Assembly (NCBI RefSeq): GCF_029633865.1
Contig: NC_079214.1
Span: 27,460,724 to 27,524,723, forward strand
From: Lampris incognitus
Lineage: Eukaryota > Chordata > Actinopteri > Lampriformes > Lampridae
DNA length: 64,000 nt
Direction: 5' to 3'
The position numbers and the translations under genes are program-made. Shown here in pieces: positions 33,770 to 44,842 of the stretch (position 1 is its first letter; every line of letters starts with the position of its first letter). Under the pieces are notes generated by a model. The model did not search any database. It worked only from the letters and a program-made list of their open reading frames with translations, and was not told the DNA's origin.

Positions 33770-33928
33770 AGGATAAACCCCTTGGCTGGTTTAGATCATA
33801 TCTCTGGCTGCACTCAGTTTGTCCAACTTAAAAATTTGAGATCACAGTCCTTTCCTGTTACTACGGGTGTTCCCCAGGGCTCTGTATTGGACCTCTCCTA
33901 TTTATTATTTACCTATTACCTCTTATCC
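33770..33928 (+). pseudogene. LINE reverse transcriptase fragment (left piece)
   Basis: Translates to a GCTQFVQLKN...TTGVPQGSVL block of a Rex/L2-type RT. It stops where gypsy pol sequence begins. A downstream segment of the same kind of RT resumes at about 43700. Confidence 0.6.
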
Positions 33929-34275
33929 AGAGCACAGACTGGATAAGTAGTATGGTCTCAGTGACAAAACTGAATGGGAAGCCAAGAATCTGTATAGAAC
34001 CAAAGCCACTGAATAGAACACTTAAAAGGAGCCATTTCCCCCTACCTATGATAGATGACATCCTCCCAGAAATGTCAAAGGCAAATGTATTCAGTTTATG
34101 ATGTGAAGCACGGCTTCTAGCATGTCAAGCTAGAGTAAGAGTCAAGCTACCTCACCACATTCGCCACCCTGTTTGGCCGGTTCCAGTGGCTGAGAATGCT
34201 GATGGGAATAAGCCCAGCACCAGAAGTCTTCCAAAGGAAGCTCATGCAAGCGCTGGAGGGCTTACCTGGAATATA

Positions 34276-35472
34276 CACTACCGTTCAAAAGTTTGGGATC
34301 ACCCAAACAATTTTGTGTTTTCCATGAAAAGTCACACTTATTCACCACCATATGTTGTGAAATGAATAGAAAATAGAGTCAAGACATTGACAAGGTTAGA
34401 AATAATGATTTGTATTTGAAATAAGATTTTTTTTACATCAAACTTTGCTTTCGTCAAAGAATCCTCCATTTGCAGCAATTACAGCATTGCAGACCTTTGG
34501 CATTCTAGCTGTTAATTTGTTGAGGTAATCTGGAGAAATTGCACCCCACGCTTCCAGAAGCAGCTCCCACAAGTTGGATTGGTTGGATGGGCACTTCTTT
34601 GAGCAGATTGAGTTTCTGGAGCATCACATTTGTGGGGTCAATTAAACGCTCAAAATGGCCAGAAAAAGAGAACTTTCATCTGAAACTCGACAGTCTATTC
34701 TTGTTCTTAGAAATGAAGGCTATTCCATGCGAGAAATTGCTAAGAAATTGAAGATTTCCTACACCGGTGTGTACTACTCCCTTCAGAGGACAGCACAAAC
34801 AGGCTCTAACCAGAGTAGAAAAAGAAGTGGGAGGCCGCGTTGCACAACTGAGCAAGAAGATAAGTACATTAGAGTCTCTAGTTTGAGAAACAGACGCCTC
34901 ACAGGTCCCCAACTGGCATCTTCATTAAATAGTACCTGTTAGAGCCTGTTTGTGCTGTCCTCTGAAGGGAGTAGTACACACCGGTGTAGGAAATCTTCAA
35001 TTTCTTAGCAATTTCTCACATGGAATAGCCTTCATTTCTAAGAACAAGAGTAGACTGTCGAGTTTCAGATGAAAGTTCTCTTTTTCTGGCCATTTTGAGC
35101 GTTTAATTGACCCCACAAATGTGATGCTCCAGAAACTCAATCTGCTCAAAGAAGTGCCCATCCAACCAATCCAACTTGTGGGAGCTGCTTCTGGAAGCGT
35201 GGGGTGCAATTTCTCCAGATTACTTCAACAAATTAACAGCTAGAATGCCAAAGGTCTGCAATGCTGTAATTGCTGCAAATGGAGGATTCTTTGACGAAAG
35301 CAAAGTTTGATGTAAAAAAAATCTTATTTCAAATACAAATCATTATTTCTAACCTTGTCAATGTCTTGACTCTATTTTCTATTCATTTCACAACATATGG
35401 TGGTGAATAAGTGTGACTTTTCATGGAAAACACAAAATTGTTTGGGTGATCCCAAACTTTTGAACGGTAGTG
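34276..35472. mobile_element. Foldback Tc1 element, copy 2
   Basis: 1,197 bp, TA duplications at 34274-34275 and 35473-35474. Arms 34276-34810 and 34938-35472, loop 34811-34937. I see four differences from copy 1 (one in the loop, three in the right arm). It is inserted inside the decayed gypsy RT, so it is younger than that element. Confidence 0.92.
34655..34942 (+). pseudogene. Truncated Tc1 transposase, copy 2
   Basis: The same 95-codon DNA-binding fragment as at 2080-2367, without visible amino-acid change. An inverted partial copy lies on the minus strand from about 35093. Confidence 0.8.
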
Positions 35473-36341
35473 TATATCATTGCAGATGATGTGTTGGTCA
35501 CCGGAGAGGGAGCGACACAGGACAGGCAAGCAGAGACCATGATGAGAAACTCAGACGCTTCCTGACCAGGTGCAGAGAGTGAAACATAAAGCTGAATGAG
35601 GATAAGTTCAAACTGCGAAAACAAGAGGTACCCTACATTCAACACCTGCTGACGGCCGAGGGACTACGGATCAACCCAGAGAAAGTACGAGCAATCAGAG
35701 AGATGCCAAGGCCAACAGATGTCAAAGGTGTGCAGAGACTGGTGGGTATGGTAAACTTGTCAAAATTCTATGAACACCTGTCAGATGATTGTGAGACTTT
35801 GAGACAAAGAGAACATGTGGGAATGGACAGGTGTACATGATGAAGCGTTTCAGAGGCTGAAAGACAACATAGCCAACATAGCAGTTCTAAAATACTACAA
35901 CCAGGAAGAAGAGTTGACACTGCAGAGTGATGCATCGGAAATAGGACTGGGAGCTGCCCTAACATAGAAAGGTAAACCAGTAACATTTGGAAGTAGAGCA
36001 CTTACACCTACTGAGAGAGGCTATGCCCAAATAGAAAAGGAATGCCTGGCAATAGTGTTTGGGATGGAAAAGTTCCATCAATCTACCTATGGTAGACAGG
36101 TGACAGTACAGAGTGACCATAAGCCGCTGGAAAATAGCCACAGTAAGCCTCTTCGTTAGTACACCTAAGAGACTGCAGAGGATGCTACTTAGACTGCAAA
36201 AGTATGATATCAGTGTAATCTATGTACCAGGCCAAGATGTGTTGCTGGCTGACACACTGAGCAGGGCATACTTACCAGAGAGCACCAAGGGAGACACTGA
36301 GACAGAGTTAGAGACTGTTAACATGATTAATTACTTACCTA

Positions 36342-37587
36342 CACTATAAGTACAAAAGTATTGGGACACACCTCTTAATCATTGAATTCAGGTGTCTCAT
36401 TCAGACCCATTGCCACAGGTGTATAAAATCCAGCAGCTAGCCATGCAGTCTGCATTTATAAACATTTGTGAAAGAATGGGTCGTTCTGAAGAGCTCAGTG
36501 AATTCAAGCGTGGTACTGTCATAGGATGCCACCTTTAAAATAAGTCAGTTCGTGAAATTTCTTCCCTGCTAGATATTCCACGGTCAACTGTAAGTGGTAT
36601 TATTGAAAAGTGGGAGCATTTAGGAACAACAGCAACTCAGCCACGAAGTGGCAGACCATGTAAAGTCACACAGTGGGGTCAACGAGTGCTGAGGTGCATA
36701 GTGCGTAAAAGTCGCCAACGCTCCGTTGACTCAATAACTGTAGAGTTCCAAACTTCCTCTGGCATTAACATCAGCACAAAAACTGTGCTCTGGGAGCTTC
36801 ATGGAATGAGTTTCCATGGCCAAGCAGCTGCATGCAAGCCTTACATGAACAAGCACAATGCCAAGCATCAGATGGAGTGGTGTAAAGCACACTGCCACTG
36901 GACTCTGGAGCAGTGGAAACGTGTTCTGTGGAGTGACAAATCACGCTTCTCTGTCTGACAGTCTGATGGATGAGTCTGGGTTTGGCAGATGCCAGGAGAA
37001 CATTGCCTGCCTGACTGCATTGTGCCAACTGTTAAGTTTGGTGGAGGAGGGATAATGGTATGGGGTTGTTTTTCAGGGGTTGGGCTAGGCCCCTTAGTTC
37101 CAGTGAAGGGACATCTTAATGCTTCAGCATACCAAGACATTTTTGACAATACTATGCTTCCAACTTTGTGGGAACAGTTTAGGGAGGGCCCTTTTCTGTT
37201 CCAACATGACTGTGCCCAGTGCACAAAGCAAGGTCAATTAAGACATGGTTGGGTGAGTTTGGTGTGGAAGAACTTGACTGGCCCACACAGAGCCCTGACC
37301 TCAACCCCATCGAACACCTTTGGGATGAACTAGAATGGAGATTGCGAGCCAGGTCTTCTCGTCCAACATCAGTGCCTGACCTCATAAATGCTCTTCTGGA
37401 TGAATGGGCAAAAAATCCCACAGACATTCCAAAATCTTGTGGAAAGCCTTCCCAGAAGAGTGGAAGCTGTTATAGATGCAAAGGGGGGACCAACTCCATA
37501 TAAATGCCTATGGATTTAGAATGGGATGTCATAAAAGCTCCTGTAGGTGTAATGGCCAGGTGTCCCAATACTTTAGTTCATATAGTG
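36342..37587 (+). mobile_element. Decayed Tc1-like transposon (third lineage)
   Basis: Ends CACTATAAGTACAAAAGTATTGGGACAC and TGTCCCAATACTTTAGTTCATATAGTG. TA precedes the left end; the right-flank base is mutated (CA). The transposase remnant runs from about 36478 (MGRSEELSEFK) through LGTTATQPRSGRP, WSDKSRF and [13 protein letters not shown] to [15 protein letters not shown] at 37288-37335. It has an early stop and at least two frameshifts. Inserted in the gypsy remnant. Confidence 0.88.
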
Positions 37588-38061
37588 CATCTGCTGAGAG
37601 ACTGAGCTCGATGTGTTCTGCTACAAAAGAGGGCACAAAGTTACAGAGTGTGGCAAAGATGATTCTGACTGGGTGGCCACAGAGAAAAAATGATATTCCA
37701 ACAGACATCCAGCACTACCACTCATTCCAGGATGAATTGAGTTTCCAGGATGGCATAGTGTTCAGAGGAGAGAGAGAGCAGTGATACCTGATGCACTCAG
37801 AGTTGATATCACCCGACCTGTCCACTCCTCTCATCTTGGAGTAGAAGGATGTCTCAGGCCTGCCAGGGAATGTGTATATTGGCAAGTGATGAATGAGTAC
37901 ATAAAGACTTTAATCTCCAAGTGTGACATATGCAGGTCAGTAGACCCAAAGCAACAGAGAGAGACACCCTCACGATATGGCATGCAGACCCTGGGCCAAG
38001 GTGGGTACAGATTTGTGTTCCTTTCATAACAAGGACTACCTGATAACAGTGTATTTGTCGT

Positions 38062-39080
38062 GGTTCAGCCCTTTGCTCGCCCCCCTGGCTCGACCGTGAG
38101 GTCACGAAGCACATTTCCATCATCCGTCTCTGAAACACCAGGCACGTTTGAGCGCGCTCTTAGAGCGTCGCGTAGACACGATCTAGAACAACGCACCTGT
38201 CTACAATCTACAACCACCACACCTGCGAGTGATCAGCTCATTACCAATCTACAAGACCCCAGCTAACCCAGAACGTGCCTAAGCGACAGTTGGTAACGTT
38301 GTCTATCTAGTTTACTCGTACCTTCTAGTCCAACCCAAGTTTTCCTTTGTGGTTCCTTCGTGTCTTCTGGTGCCCTGTTTAATCCTGGTTCATAAATTTC
38401 GAGAGAATATTTTGTACTGTGATGGGGGGAAAAAAATATGTAACACTTGTGTCACTATCTCACACTGGACCAGATCTAGGCTCTTCAGGAATGGTTGAGC
38501 AACATAATAGCAGACCAGAGACTGGGGCTACAAAAGGAAAAAGCTGTAAATTTAATGACAAAATAGTGTAAATTCACTTGAAACATGAAAACTATTCACA
38601 GCTATGTCACATATTCATACATTTAGATATATACTGAAACCCTGGTTTGAATCCCTTTTTAATTGCAATTAGGTTGTTTTAGGTTCAGGTTTCTAATAAG
38701 TTTAGTCAATTATCTATTTTATATTTTCCAATTAAGATGAGACCGGTCTATATTTTCCTAGGATATCTATTTTATCAAGCTATACCGATTTTGTGTCAGT
38801 TATTTTATCCTTCGAGTTAATTCTTTTTAGTTTAAGGTGAATCAGGTAAGTCTACACTCTAAAATCCCTTTTTCAGGTATGTTGACCCTTTGAGATTAAA
38901 CCTTGCAGGGAAAACCATTCAAATTCACCATTCAACTCAAAACATCAATATACAGTCAGTAACATTAACATCGAGAGAATATTTTGTACTGTGAAGCAAT
39001 AAAAAGACGCAACATTCACCGATGGAATCGGACGATTCTATCCGTCATCGGCTCGACGGTGTCTTTGCTGTTACTACTGT
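38062..39080. other. Unclassified sequence with 24-bp direct repeats
   Basis: A 24-bp identical sequence starting TCGAGAGAATATTTTG occurs at 38399-38422 and 38971-38994, bracketing 548 bp. The segment after 38062 begins TGTCGTGG and may be LTR or transposon sequence, but I cannot assign it. It continues at 43486-43700 beyond the LTR element. Confidence 0.4.
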
Positions 39081-39290
39081 TGTAATGAATGAAAGGTCAC
39101 GTGTTTAACTTGACCTACTCACGGGTGTACGTGCAGTGCGTGTGACGTATACAGGAAGTTAGAAGCGCATGTTATGAAGGTTGTATGTCGGATGAACGCT
39201 AGTAAAAGCTACACAGTTAAGAACCTACGAAGTCGGCTCGTTCTTGAATTATTCTTATGTCAGTAAGACAAGGCGTCTACGGACATTACA
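39081..39290 (+). repeat. 5' LTR
   Basis: 210 bp, identical by eye to the 3' LTR, bounded by TG...CA and preceded by ACTGT. Confidence 0.95.
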
Positions 39291-39329
39291 TGGTGTCAGA
39301 ATAGTCTGTGTATCTGAACACGAGCGGTC

Positions 39330-42300
39330 ATGCCGAAGTTTAATCCGCCGAGTGAATTCAAGTTTGACTGCCCCGTTGAATGGCCGGAGTGGAGACAACG
39401 GTTTTCGCGCTTCAGGCTCGCGACAAAGCTGGATAAAGACGACGGGGAGATTCAAGTGAGTTCGCTGATTTATGCAATGGGCAGCGAGGCTGAAAAGATA
39501 TTCAGCTCGTTTGACTTCGCGGCGGAGGGTGATAAAGTGGACTATGATATCGTACTGAAAAAGTTCGACGACTACTTTATTCCCCGCCGTAACATCATAC
39601 ATGAGAGGGCGTGCTTCTATCAACGTAGCCAGCAGCCAGGAGAGACAGCGGAGATGTACATCCGGACATTGTATGAGCTGTCTGAACACTGTGAGTTTGG
39701 GGACAAGAGGGATGAACATATCAGAGATCGTCTGGTAGTGGGCATAAAAGATAAGGTGCTCTCCCGTCAGTTCCAGCTCACAGCGGACCTTACTCTGGTG
39801 AAAGTCATTGAACAAGTGCGCCAGGCGGAGGCAATAACAAAGCAGCTCAGCCTCCAAGCTAACCAACCAGAGGCCCTGCTGGCTAACGTCAATGTTGTCC
39901 GATGGCGGGACGGACGCCAAAACAAAAAGGGCGGACAGCGTCATGGTGGCGGCAGTCCGGCAACCAACAAAGTAGATGAATGCGGGAGGTGCGGCAAGAC
40001 GCAGCACACCGATGAGCGGAAGTGTCCTGCAACGAACAGTAAGTGCAACAAGTGTCATAAAAAGGGACATTGGGAGCGTGTATGTCACTCTAAAGCGGTG
40101 AGAGAAGTCACTGAAGAGGTTAAACAGCTGTACTTTCTGGGAGAAGTTGGCAAAGAGAGCAGTCAGGAAGATTGGACTGTTAGTTTAACAATAAGTGATG
40201 TACCAATAACCTTTAAAATTGACACGGGGGCTGACGCTACTGTTATCAACCAAGGGACATTTAAAAAGCTGAAGCCAAACATAAAACTGGGACCTCCTGA
40301 CACATGCTTCATAAGCCCAGGTGGAAACATCAGCTGCATAGGACAGTTTCAAGCCACAACCAACTACAAGGAGAAACAATACTCCTTTCCAGTGTATGTG
40401 ATCAAGGGGAGAGGCAGCTGTCTGCTGAGTCGTCCAGAGGCAGTGGAGATGGGTCTAGTGAAGCGGATGAATGAGGTCAGTGGAGTTTTCGGTTCAAGTG
40501 GACTGCTGAAAACAGACCCAGTGAAAATAGCTCTGGTGGAGGGTGCCCAGCCATACGCGGTGCATACAGCCAGACGGATACCACTGCCACTTGTACCACT
40601 GGTTAAGAAAGAACTGCAGCGCATGGAAAATGAGGGCATTATTGAAAAAGTGACTCAGCCCACAGAATGGTGCGCCGCTATGGTGCCGGTGCTGAAACCG
40701 AACAAGAAAGAGGTTCGCTGCTGCGCTGACCTCAGGAGGCTGAATCGAGCGGTGAAACGTGAGAAATACGTGCTGCCCACTATGGAGGAAATAATGCCAA
40801 GGCTCGCAGGGTCAAAGTTCTTCACAACGTTGGATGCAGCAAGTGGGTTTTACCAGATCCCCTTGCATGAAGACAGCAGGGGGCTCACCACTTTCATCAC
40901 CCCATTTGGGAGGTATGCTTTCTGCCGCCTTCCATTTGGTATAACGAGTGCTCCAGAGATTTTCCAGAGAAAGATGGCGGAAACTCTGACCGGGCTAGAG
41001 GGCACAGAGGTGTACATGGATGACATCCTTATACATGGAGAGACTGAGGAAATCCATGACCGGCGCCTAGCAGAGGCGCTGGGGGTCATTGAAACATCAG
41101 GTCTCAAACTGAACCAAGCGAAATGCAAGTTCAAACAGAAACAAGTCCACTTCCTTGGTCATATCATCAACGAGGCAGGCATCAGACCTGACCCGGACAA
41201 AGTGGCCGGAATAGAGAACTTTCCTCAGCCCCAGAACGTGACGGAACTCAAGAGGTTCCTCGGGATGGTGAACTATTTGGCAAAATACGTCCCAGAGCTG
41301 TCCACTGTAGGTCAGCCGCTTTATGGACTGCTTAAAGCAACGACAGAGTGGCTGTGGGGACCTGCACAGAACACAGCATTCCAAGACCTTAAAGCAGCAC
41401 TCGCCACCGCCCCGGTACTCACCTTTTATGACGTCACTAAGGCTACGGTGGTGTCAGCAGATGCCAGCAGCTACGGGCTGGGAGGCGTTCTGCTCCAGCA
41501 GCACGGGGAACACTGGAAGCCCGTGGCCTACTGCTCCCGACGGCTGAGTGACGCAGAGACAAGGTACGCACAGATCGAGAAAGAGTGCTTAGCCAGCGTC
41601 TGGGCATGTGAAAGGTTCGAGAAGTACTTGTTTGGGCTTGACAATTTCAGACTTGTCACCGATCATAAACCACTAGTGCCTCTCATGAACAGCAAAGACT
41701 TGGATAATGTGCCCATTAGGTGCCAGAGACTGTTAATGAGGCTGATGCGTTTCAATGCAGTGGCTGAATACGCACCAGGCAAAACTTTAGCTGTGGCTGA
41801 TGCACTCTCCAGAGGCCCAGAGCAGTGCTATGGAGATGGTGCTTCTCATGATGATGTTGCAGTGCACATTGATGCCATCGTGTGCCAGGTGCCTGCCACA
41901 CCTCAAAGGATGCAGGAGATAAAACAGAGCACGGATGGGGATCTGCAGCTCCAGACAGTGTTGGGCTTCATCCGACACGGCTGGCCTGAGTATGTCGATA
42001 AAGTGCCGGAGACAGTCAGAGACTTTTATCAGGTGAGAGGGGAGTTATCTGCGGTAGATGGTTTAGTCATCAGAGGCAGTCGTATCGTCATTCCCACAGA
42101 GATGAGGGAGGTGATCTTAGACAGAATACACGACGGGCACCAGGGGATAGTTAAGTGCAGAGAGAGAGCTAGCCAGTCAGTGTGGTGGCCCAAAATGACA
42201 GAGCACATTACAACAAAGATACAGCAATGTCAATTCTGCAGAGAACACAATAACACACAGAGAAAAGAGCCTTTAATGTCAAGTGAGCTCCCATCCAGAC

Positions 42301-43178
42301 CATGGCAGAAAGTTGGCATAGACCTGTGTGAGTACAAAAAGCAAAACTACTTGATAGTGTCTGACTATTATTCCAGGTTTTTGGAGATCCTAAATCTACC
42401 AACAACTACTAGCAGTCAGGTTGTAGCTAGGCTGAAGGCTACATTTGCACGTTTTGGTATCCCTGAAATTGTAGTTAGCGATAATGGGCCACAGCTAGTT
42501 TCAGAAGAGATGAGGAGGTTCAGTGAGGATTATGATTTCATCCATGTGACTTCAAGCCCACACTACCCCCAGAGTAATGGACAGGCAGAGAGGGCTGTTC
42601 AGATAGCCAAAAGCATATTAAGGCAGGAAGACCCTCTCCTCGCCCTGTTGACATACAGAGCTACACCCTCTTCTTCCACTGGAGCCAGTCCAGCGGAATT
42701 GCTCATGGGTAGGAGACTCAGAACCACCTTACCCACATTGCAGAATAACCTGAAACCGGCCTGGCCTAAAGAGGAACTGATCAAAACCGCTGACGCCGCA
42801 GCCAAATCGAGGCAGGCTTTCTACTACAACCGCAGGAACGGCGTGCGGACACTGCGCCCACTGAACTCGGGTGACGCAGTACTCACCAAACCTGATGGAC
42901 AGAAAACATGGACAATGCCAGCAGTTGTTCACAGTCAGAGCTCCACTCCCAGATCCTACATAGTGGAGACAGCTCAAGGTGAACATTACAGAAGGAACAG
43001 GCGCCACCTGTTGGCTACACCCAAAACACTCACCTCTGTCAGCAGGGATCCTGACCATGTCACTCCAGGGGAGAGTGGAAACACGGATGAGTCCCGAGCA
43101 GCAGAAATGCCAACTTCCACACCATATGTTACTCACTCTGGCAGGGTGAGCAAGCCTGCAATCCGGCTGGATTTGTGA
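39330..43178 (+). CDS. Gag-Pol polyprotein of gypsy-type retrotransposon
   Basis: 1,282 residues in one frame. Gag occupies about residues 1-210. Two zinc knuckles are at about 218-252 (the second a clean CX2CX4HX4C). The aspartic protease motif DTG is at about 298-300. Reverse transcriptase spans about 420-620 with YMDD at about 562. RNase H starts near 708 (SADASSYGLGG). The integrase has an HHCC finger at about 935-975 and catalytic Asp at about 998, Asp 1051 and Glu 1087 (35 residues between the last two). The Met at 39330 is 39 bp after the 5' LTR and opens a gag-like PEWRQRFSRF segment. No stop or frameshift was found, so it may be active; gag and pol must be separated by proteolysis alone. 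Confidence 0.93.
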   Translation: MPKFNPPSEFKFDCPVEWPEWRQRFSRFRLATKLDKDDGEIQVSSLIYAMGSEAEKIFSSFDFAAEGDKVDYDIVLKKFDDYFIPRRNIIHERACFYQRSQQPGETAEMYIRTLYELSEHCEFGDKRDEHIRDRLVVGIKDKVLSRQFQLTADLTLVKVIEQVRQAEAITKQLSLQANQPEALLANVNVVRWRDGRQNKKGGQRHGGGSPATNKVDECGRCGKTQHTDERKCPATNSKCNKCHKKGHWERVCHSKAVREVTEEVKQLYFLGEVGKESSQEDWTVSLTISDVPITFKIDTGADATVINQGTFKKLKPNIKLGPPDTCFISPGGNISCIGQFQATTNYKEKQYSFPVYVIKGRGSCLLSRPEAVEMGLVKRMNEVSGVFGSSGLLKTDPVKIALVEGAQPYAVHTARRIPLPLVPLVKKELQRMENEGIIEKVTQPTEWCAAMVPVLKPNKKEVRCCADLRRLNRAVKREKYVLPTMEEIMPRLAGSKFFTTLDAASGFYQIPLHEDSRGLTTFITPFGRYAFCRLPFGITSAPEIFQRKMAETLTGLEGTEVYMDDILIHGETEEIHDRRLAEALGVIETSGLKLNQAKCKFKQKQVHFLGHIINEAGIRPDPDKVAGIENFPQPQNVTELKRFLGMVNYLAKYVPELSTVGQPLYGLLKATTEWLWGPAQNTAFQDLKAALATAPVLTFYDVTKATVVSADASSYGLGGVLLQQHGEHWKPVAYCSRRLSDAETRYAQIEKECLASVWACERFEKYLFGLDNFRLVTDHKPLVPLMNSKDLDNVPIRCQRLLMRLMRFNAVAEYAPGKTLAVADALSRGPEQCYGDGASHDDVAVHIDAIVCQVPATPQRMQEIKQSTDGDLQLQTVLGFIRHGWPEYVDKVPETVRDFYQVRGELSAVDGLVIRGSRIVIPTEMREVILDRIHDGHQGIVKCRERASQSVWWPKMTEHITTKIQQCQFCREHNNTQRKEPLMSSELPSRPWQKVGIDLCEYKKQNYLIVSDYYSRFLEILNLPTTTSSQVVARLKATFARFGIPEIVVSDNGPQLVSEEMRRFSEDYDFIHVTSSPHYPQSNGQAERAVQIAKSILRQEDPLLALLTYRATPSSSTGASPAELLMGRRLRTTLPTLQNNLKPAWPKEELIKTADAAAKSRQAFYYNRRNGVRTLRPLNSGDAVLTKPDGQKTWTMPAVVHSQSSTPRSYIVETAQGEHYRRNRRHLLATPKTLTSVSRDPDHVTPGESGNTDESRAAEMPTSTPYVTHSGRVSKPAIRLDL

Positions 43179-43270
43179 GGCGTATGGACTTGTGTATTGT
43201 GGGGGGATTTTTTATTTTTTGTGAAAAGGGGGGTGATATACAGGTTAGAAAATCATCTTAGAGGGGGAGA

Positions 43271-43480
43271 TGTAATGAATGAAAGGTCACGTGTTTAACT
43301 TGACCTACTCACGGGTGTACGTGCAGTGCGTGTGACGTATACAGGAAGTTAGAAGCGCATGTTATGAAGGTTGTATGTCGGATGAACGCTAGTAAAAGCT
43401 ACACAGTTAAGAACCTACGAAGTCGGCTCGTTCTTGAATTATTCTTATGTCAGTAAGACAAGGCGTCTACGGACATTACA
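43271..43480 (+). repeat. 3' LTR
   Basis: 210 bp, immediately after the polypurine tract at 43261-43270 and followed by ACTGT. Confidence 0.95.
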
Positions 43481-43699
43481 ACTGTAGTGGACGCCATGGC
43501 AGTAATTAGCCCCTTTACGAACGACAACAGCATTTTCGCAACTCATTATGACCGACAATCCATGAAAACAGGGTGAAAACACGCAAACTTCGCAATGTTT
43601 TGATTTTAGCTCCTGTCGAACAGTAATGGCGGCGGTCCAGTGACGTCACGTTACGTCATACACGTCGCGAACGTCATTGGTACTTCTGTACGATCTCTA

Positions 43700-44610
43700 T
43701 TCTGTGCTCTAGTAGGTACTAAATCTACTTTGGCTAAACCTGATGTTATTTTTCTCTGACTATTGACAATTCTATAGTCCCGCCATCGCCTCAGGTTAAG
43801 AGCCTGGGTGTCATCTTGAACAGCACATTATCTTTTGAAGCTCACATCAACAATGTTACTCGGTCTGCATACTTCCACCTATGCAATATTAATCGTCTTC
43901 GCCCGTCGCTTACACCTAACAGCACCGCCATACTCATTCACACCCTGGTTACATCCCATATTGACTACTGTAATGCTATCTTCATTGGTTTTCTCCTCAA
44001 GTGTCTTCATAAACTTCAATTGATCCAGAATTCAGCTGCCTGTACCATTACCAGAACTCCTTCCATAGATCATATCACTCTTGTTTTTCAGCAACTCCAC
44101 TGGCTCCCTGTTAAATACCATATTGACGTCAAGATCTTGCTTCTCACCTTTAAGGCCCTTAATAACCTAGCTCTTTCATATCTTTCCGAACTCCTTCATA
44201 TCCACACGCCCTCCCGCACTCTCAGCACCCTCCTCTTCTGGTCTCCCAACTCACTACACCATCAGCCCGTTTGACTACCATGGGGTCTAGAGCTTTCAGT
44301 CATTCTGCCCCGCATTTATGGAACTCTCTCCCACAAGACAGTCGCAATACTGACTCTCTTTCAACCCTCAAATCCCATCTCAAAACGCATCTTTACAAAT
44401 TGGCATATTCAGTCTGATGCACGCTTCATTGAGTTTTGTGCAGATGATGATTTTATACTTAACTTTTGTATTAACCTTTTTATTGTCTACCTTGCTTTCT
44501 TTTGATTTTATGCTGTCTGATATAGTGCTGCTTGTTTTTTTAACTGTGTTCTGTAGGGTGTCCTTGAGTGCACTGAAAGGTGCTCACAAAACAAAAAAAT
44601 AAAATAAATG
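43700..44610 (+). pseudogene. LINE RT C-terminal fragment and 3' end (right piece)
   Basis: [38 protein letters not shown] and [17 protein letters not shown] are the C-terminal block of a Rex/L2-like RT. The frame is open to 44274, then disrupted. It ends in an A-rich AAAACAAAAAAATAAAATAAA tail. It may be the continuation of the fragment at 33770-33928. Confidence 0.75.
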
Positions 44611-44842
44611 TATTGCTGTCATTTTAACCAATTGTCGTTCTATCACTGTATATATCTGTTGAATCACTTCATCTCTCCCAGGATCACAGTGAATACAGAC
44701 ATTTTCAACAAGATCCATCAGTCTGTACCAGTATTCAGGCTTTTTGACCATTCATCGATAGCTCTAGAAATGCTCTTCTTCAATTACCCCATCTCATCCC
44801 CGCTTGCTTCTCTTCTTCGATCTCTTAAAGACTTCCTAAATT

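Larger units (their letters stand above)
33940..38060 (+). pseudogene. Decayed Ty3/gypsy pol, split by two Tc1 elements
   Basis: 5'-truncated pol in three pieces. 33940-34273 is RT (NGKPRICIEPKPLNR, FPLPMIDDILPE, MGISPAPEVFQRKL). 35475-36340 has the ADDVLVTGEG catalytic region, QRLVGMVNLSKFY, and RNase H with LQSDASEIGLGAAL and QIEKECLAIVFGMEKF. 37588-38060 is the integrase start (LTTDIQ region, YGMQTLGQ, KDYLIT). Stops and frameshifts occur in every piece. No LTR was identified. Its sequence is unlike the intact element at 39081, so it is a different lineage. Confidence 0.8.
39081..43480 (+). mobile_element. Intact Ty3/gypsy-type LTR retrotransposon
   Basis: 4,400 bp with 210-bp LTRs at 39081-39290 and 43271-43480 that look identical base for base, ending TGTAAT...ATTACA. 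A 5-bp duplication ACTGT flanks it (39076-39080, 43481-43485). A TGGTGTCAGAA primer-binding site starts directly after the 5' LTR; it fits the 3' end of tRNA-Leu over 11 bases. A purine tract GAGGGGGAGA precedes the 3' LTR. One uninterrupted gag-pol frame fills the interior and no env frame follows. The short LTRs and fused frame suggest a Mag/SURL-like clade, which is inference. Confidence 0.95.

Noticed and set aside
39255-40088. 277-codon minus-strand frame
   Set aside because: It is antisense to the gag region of the intact retroelement, with no recognised domain; a shadow of the real frame.
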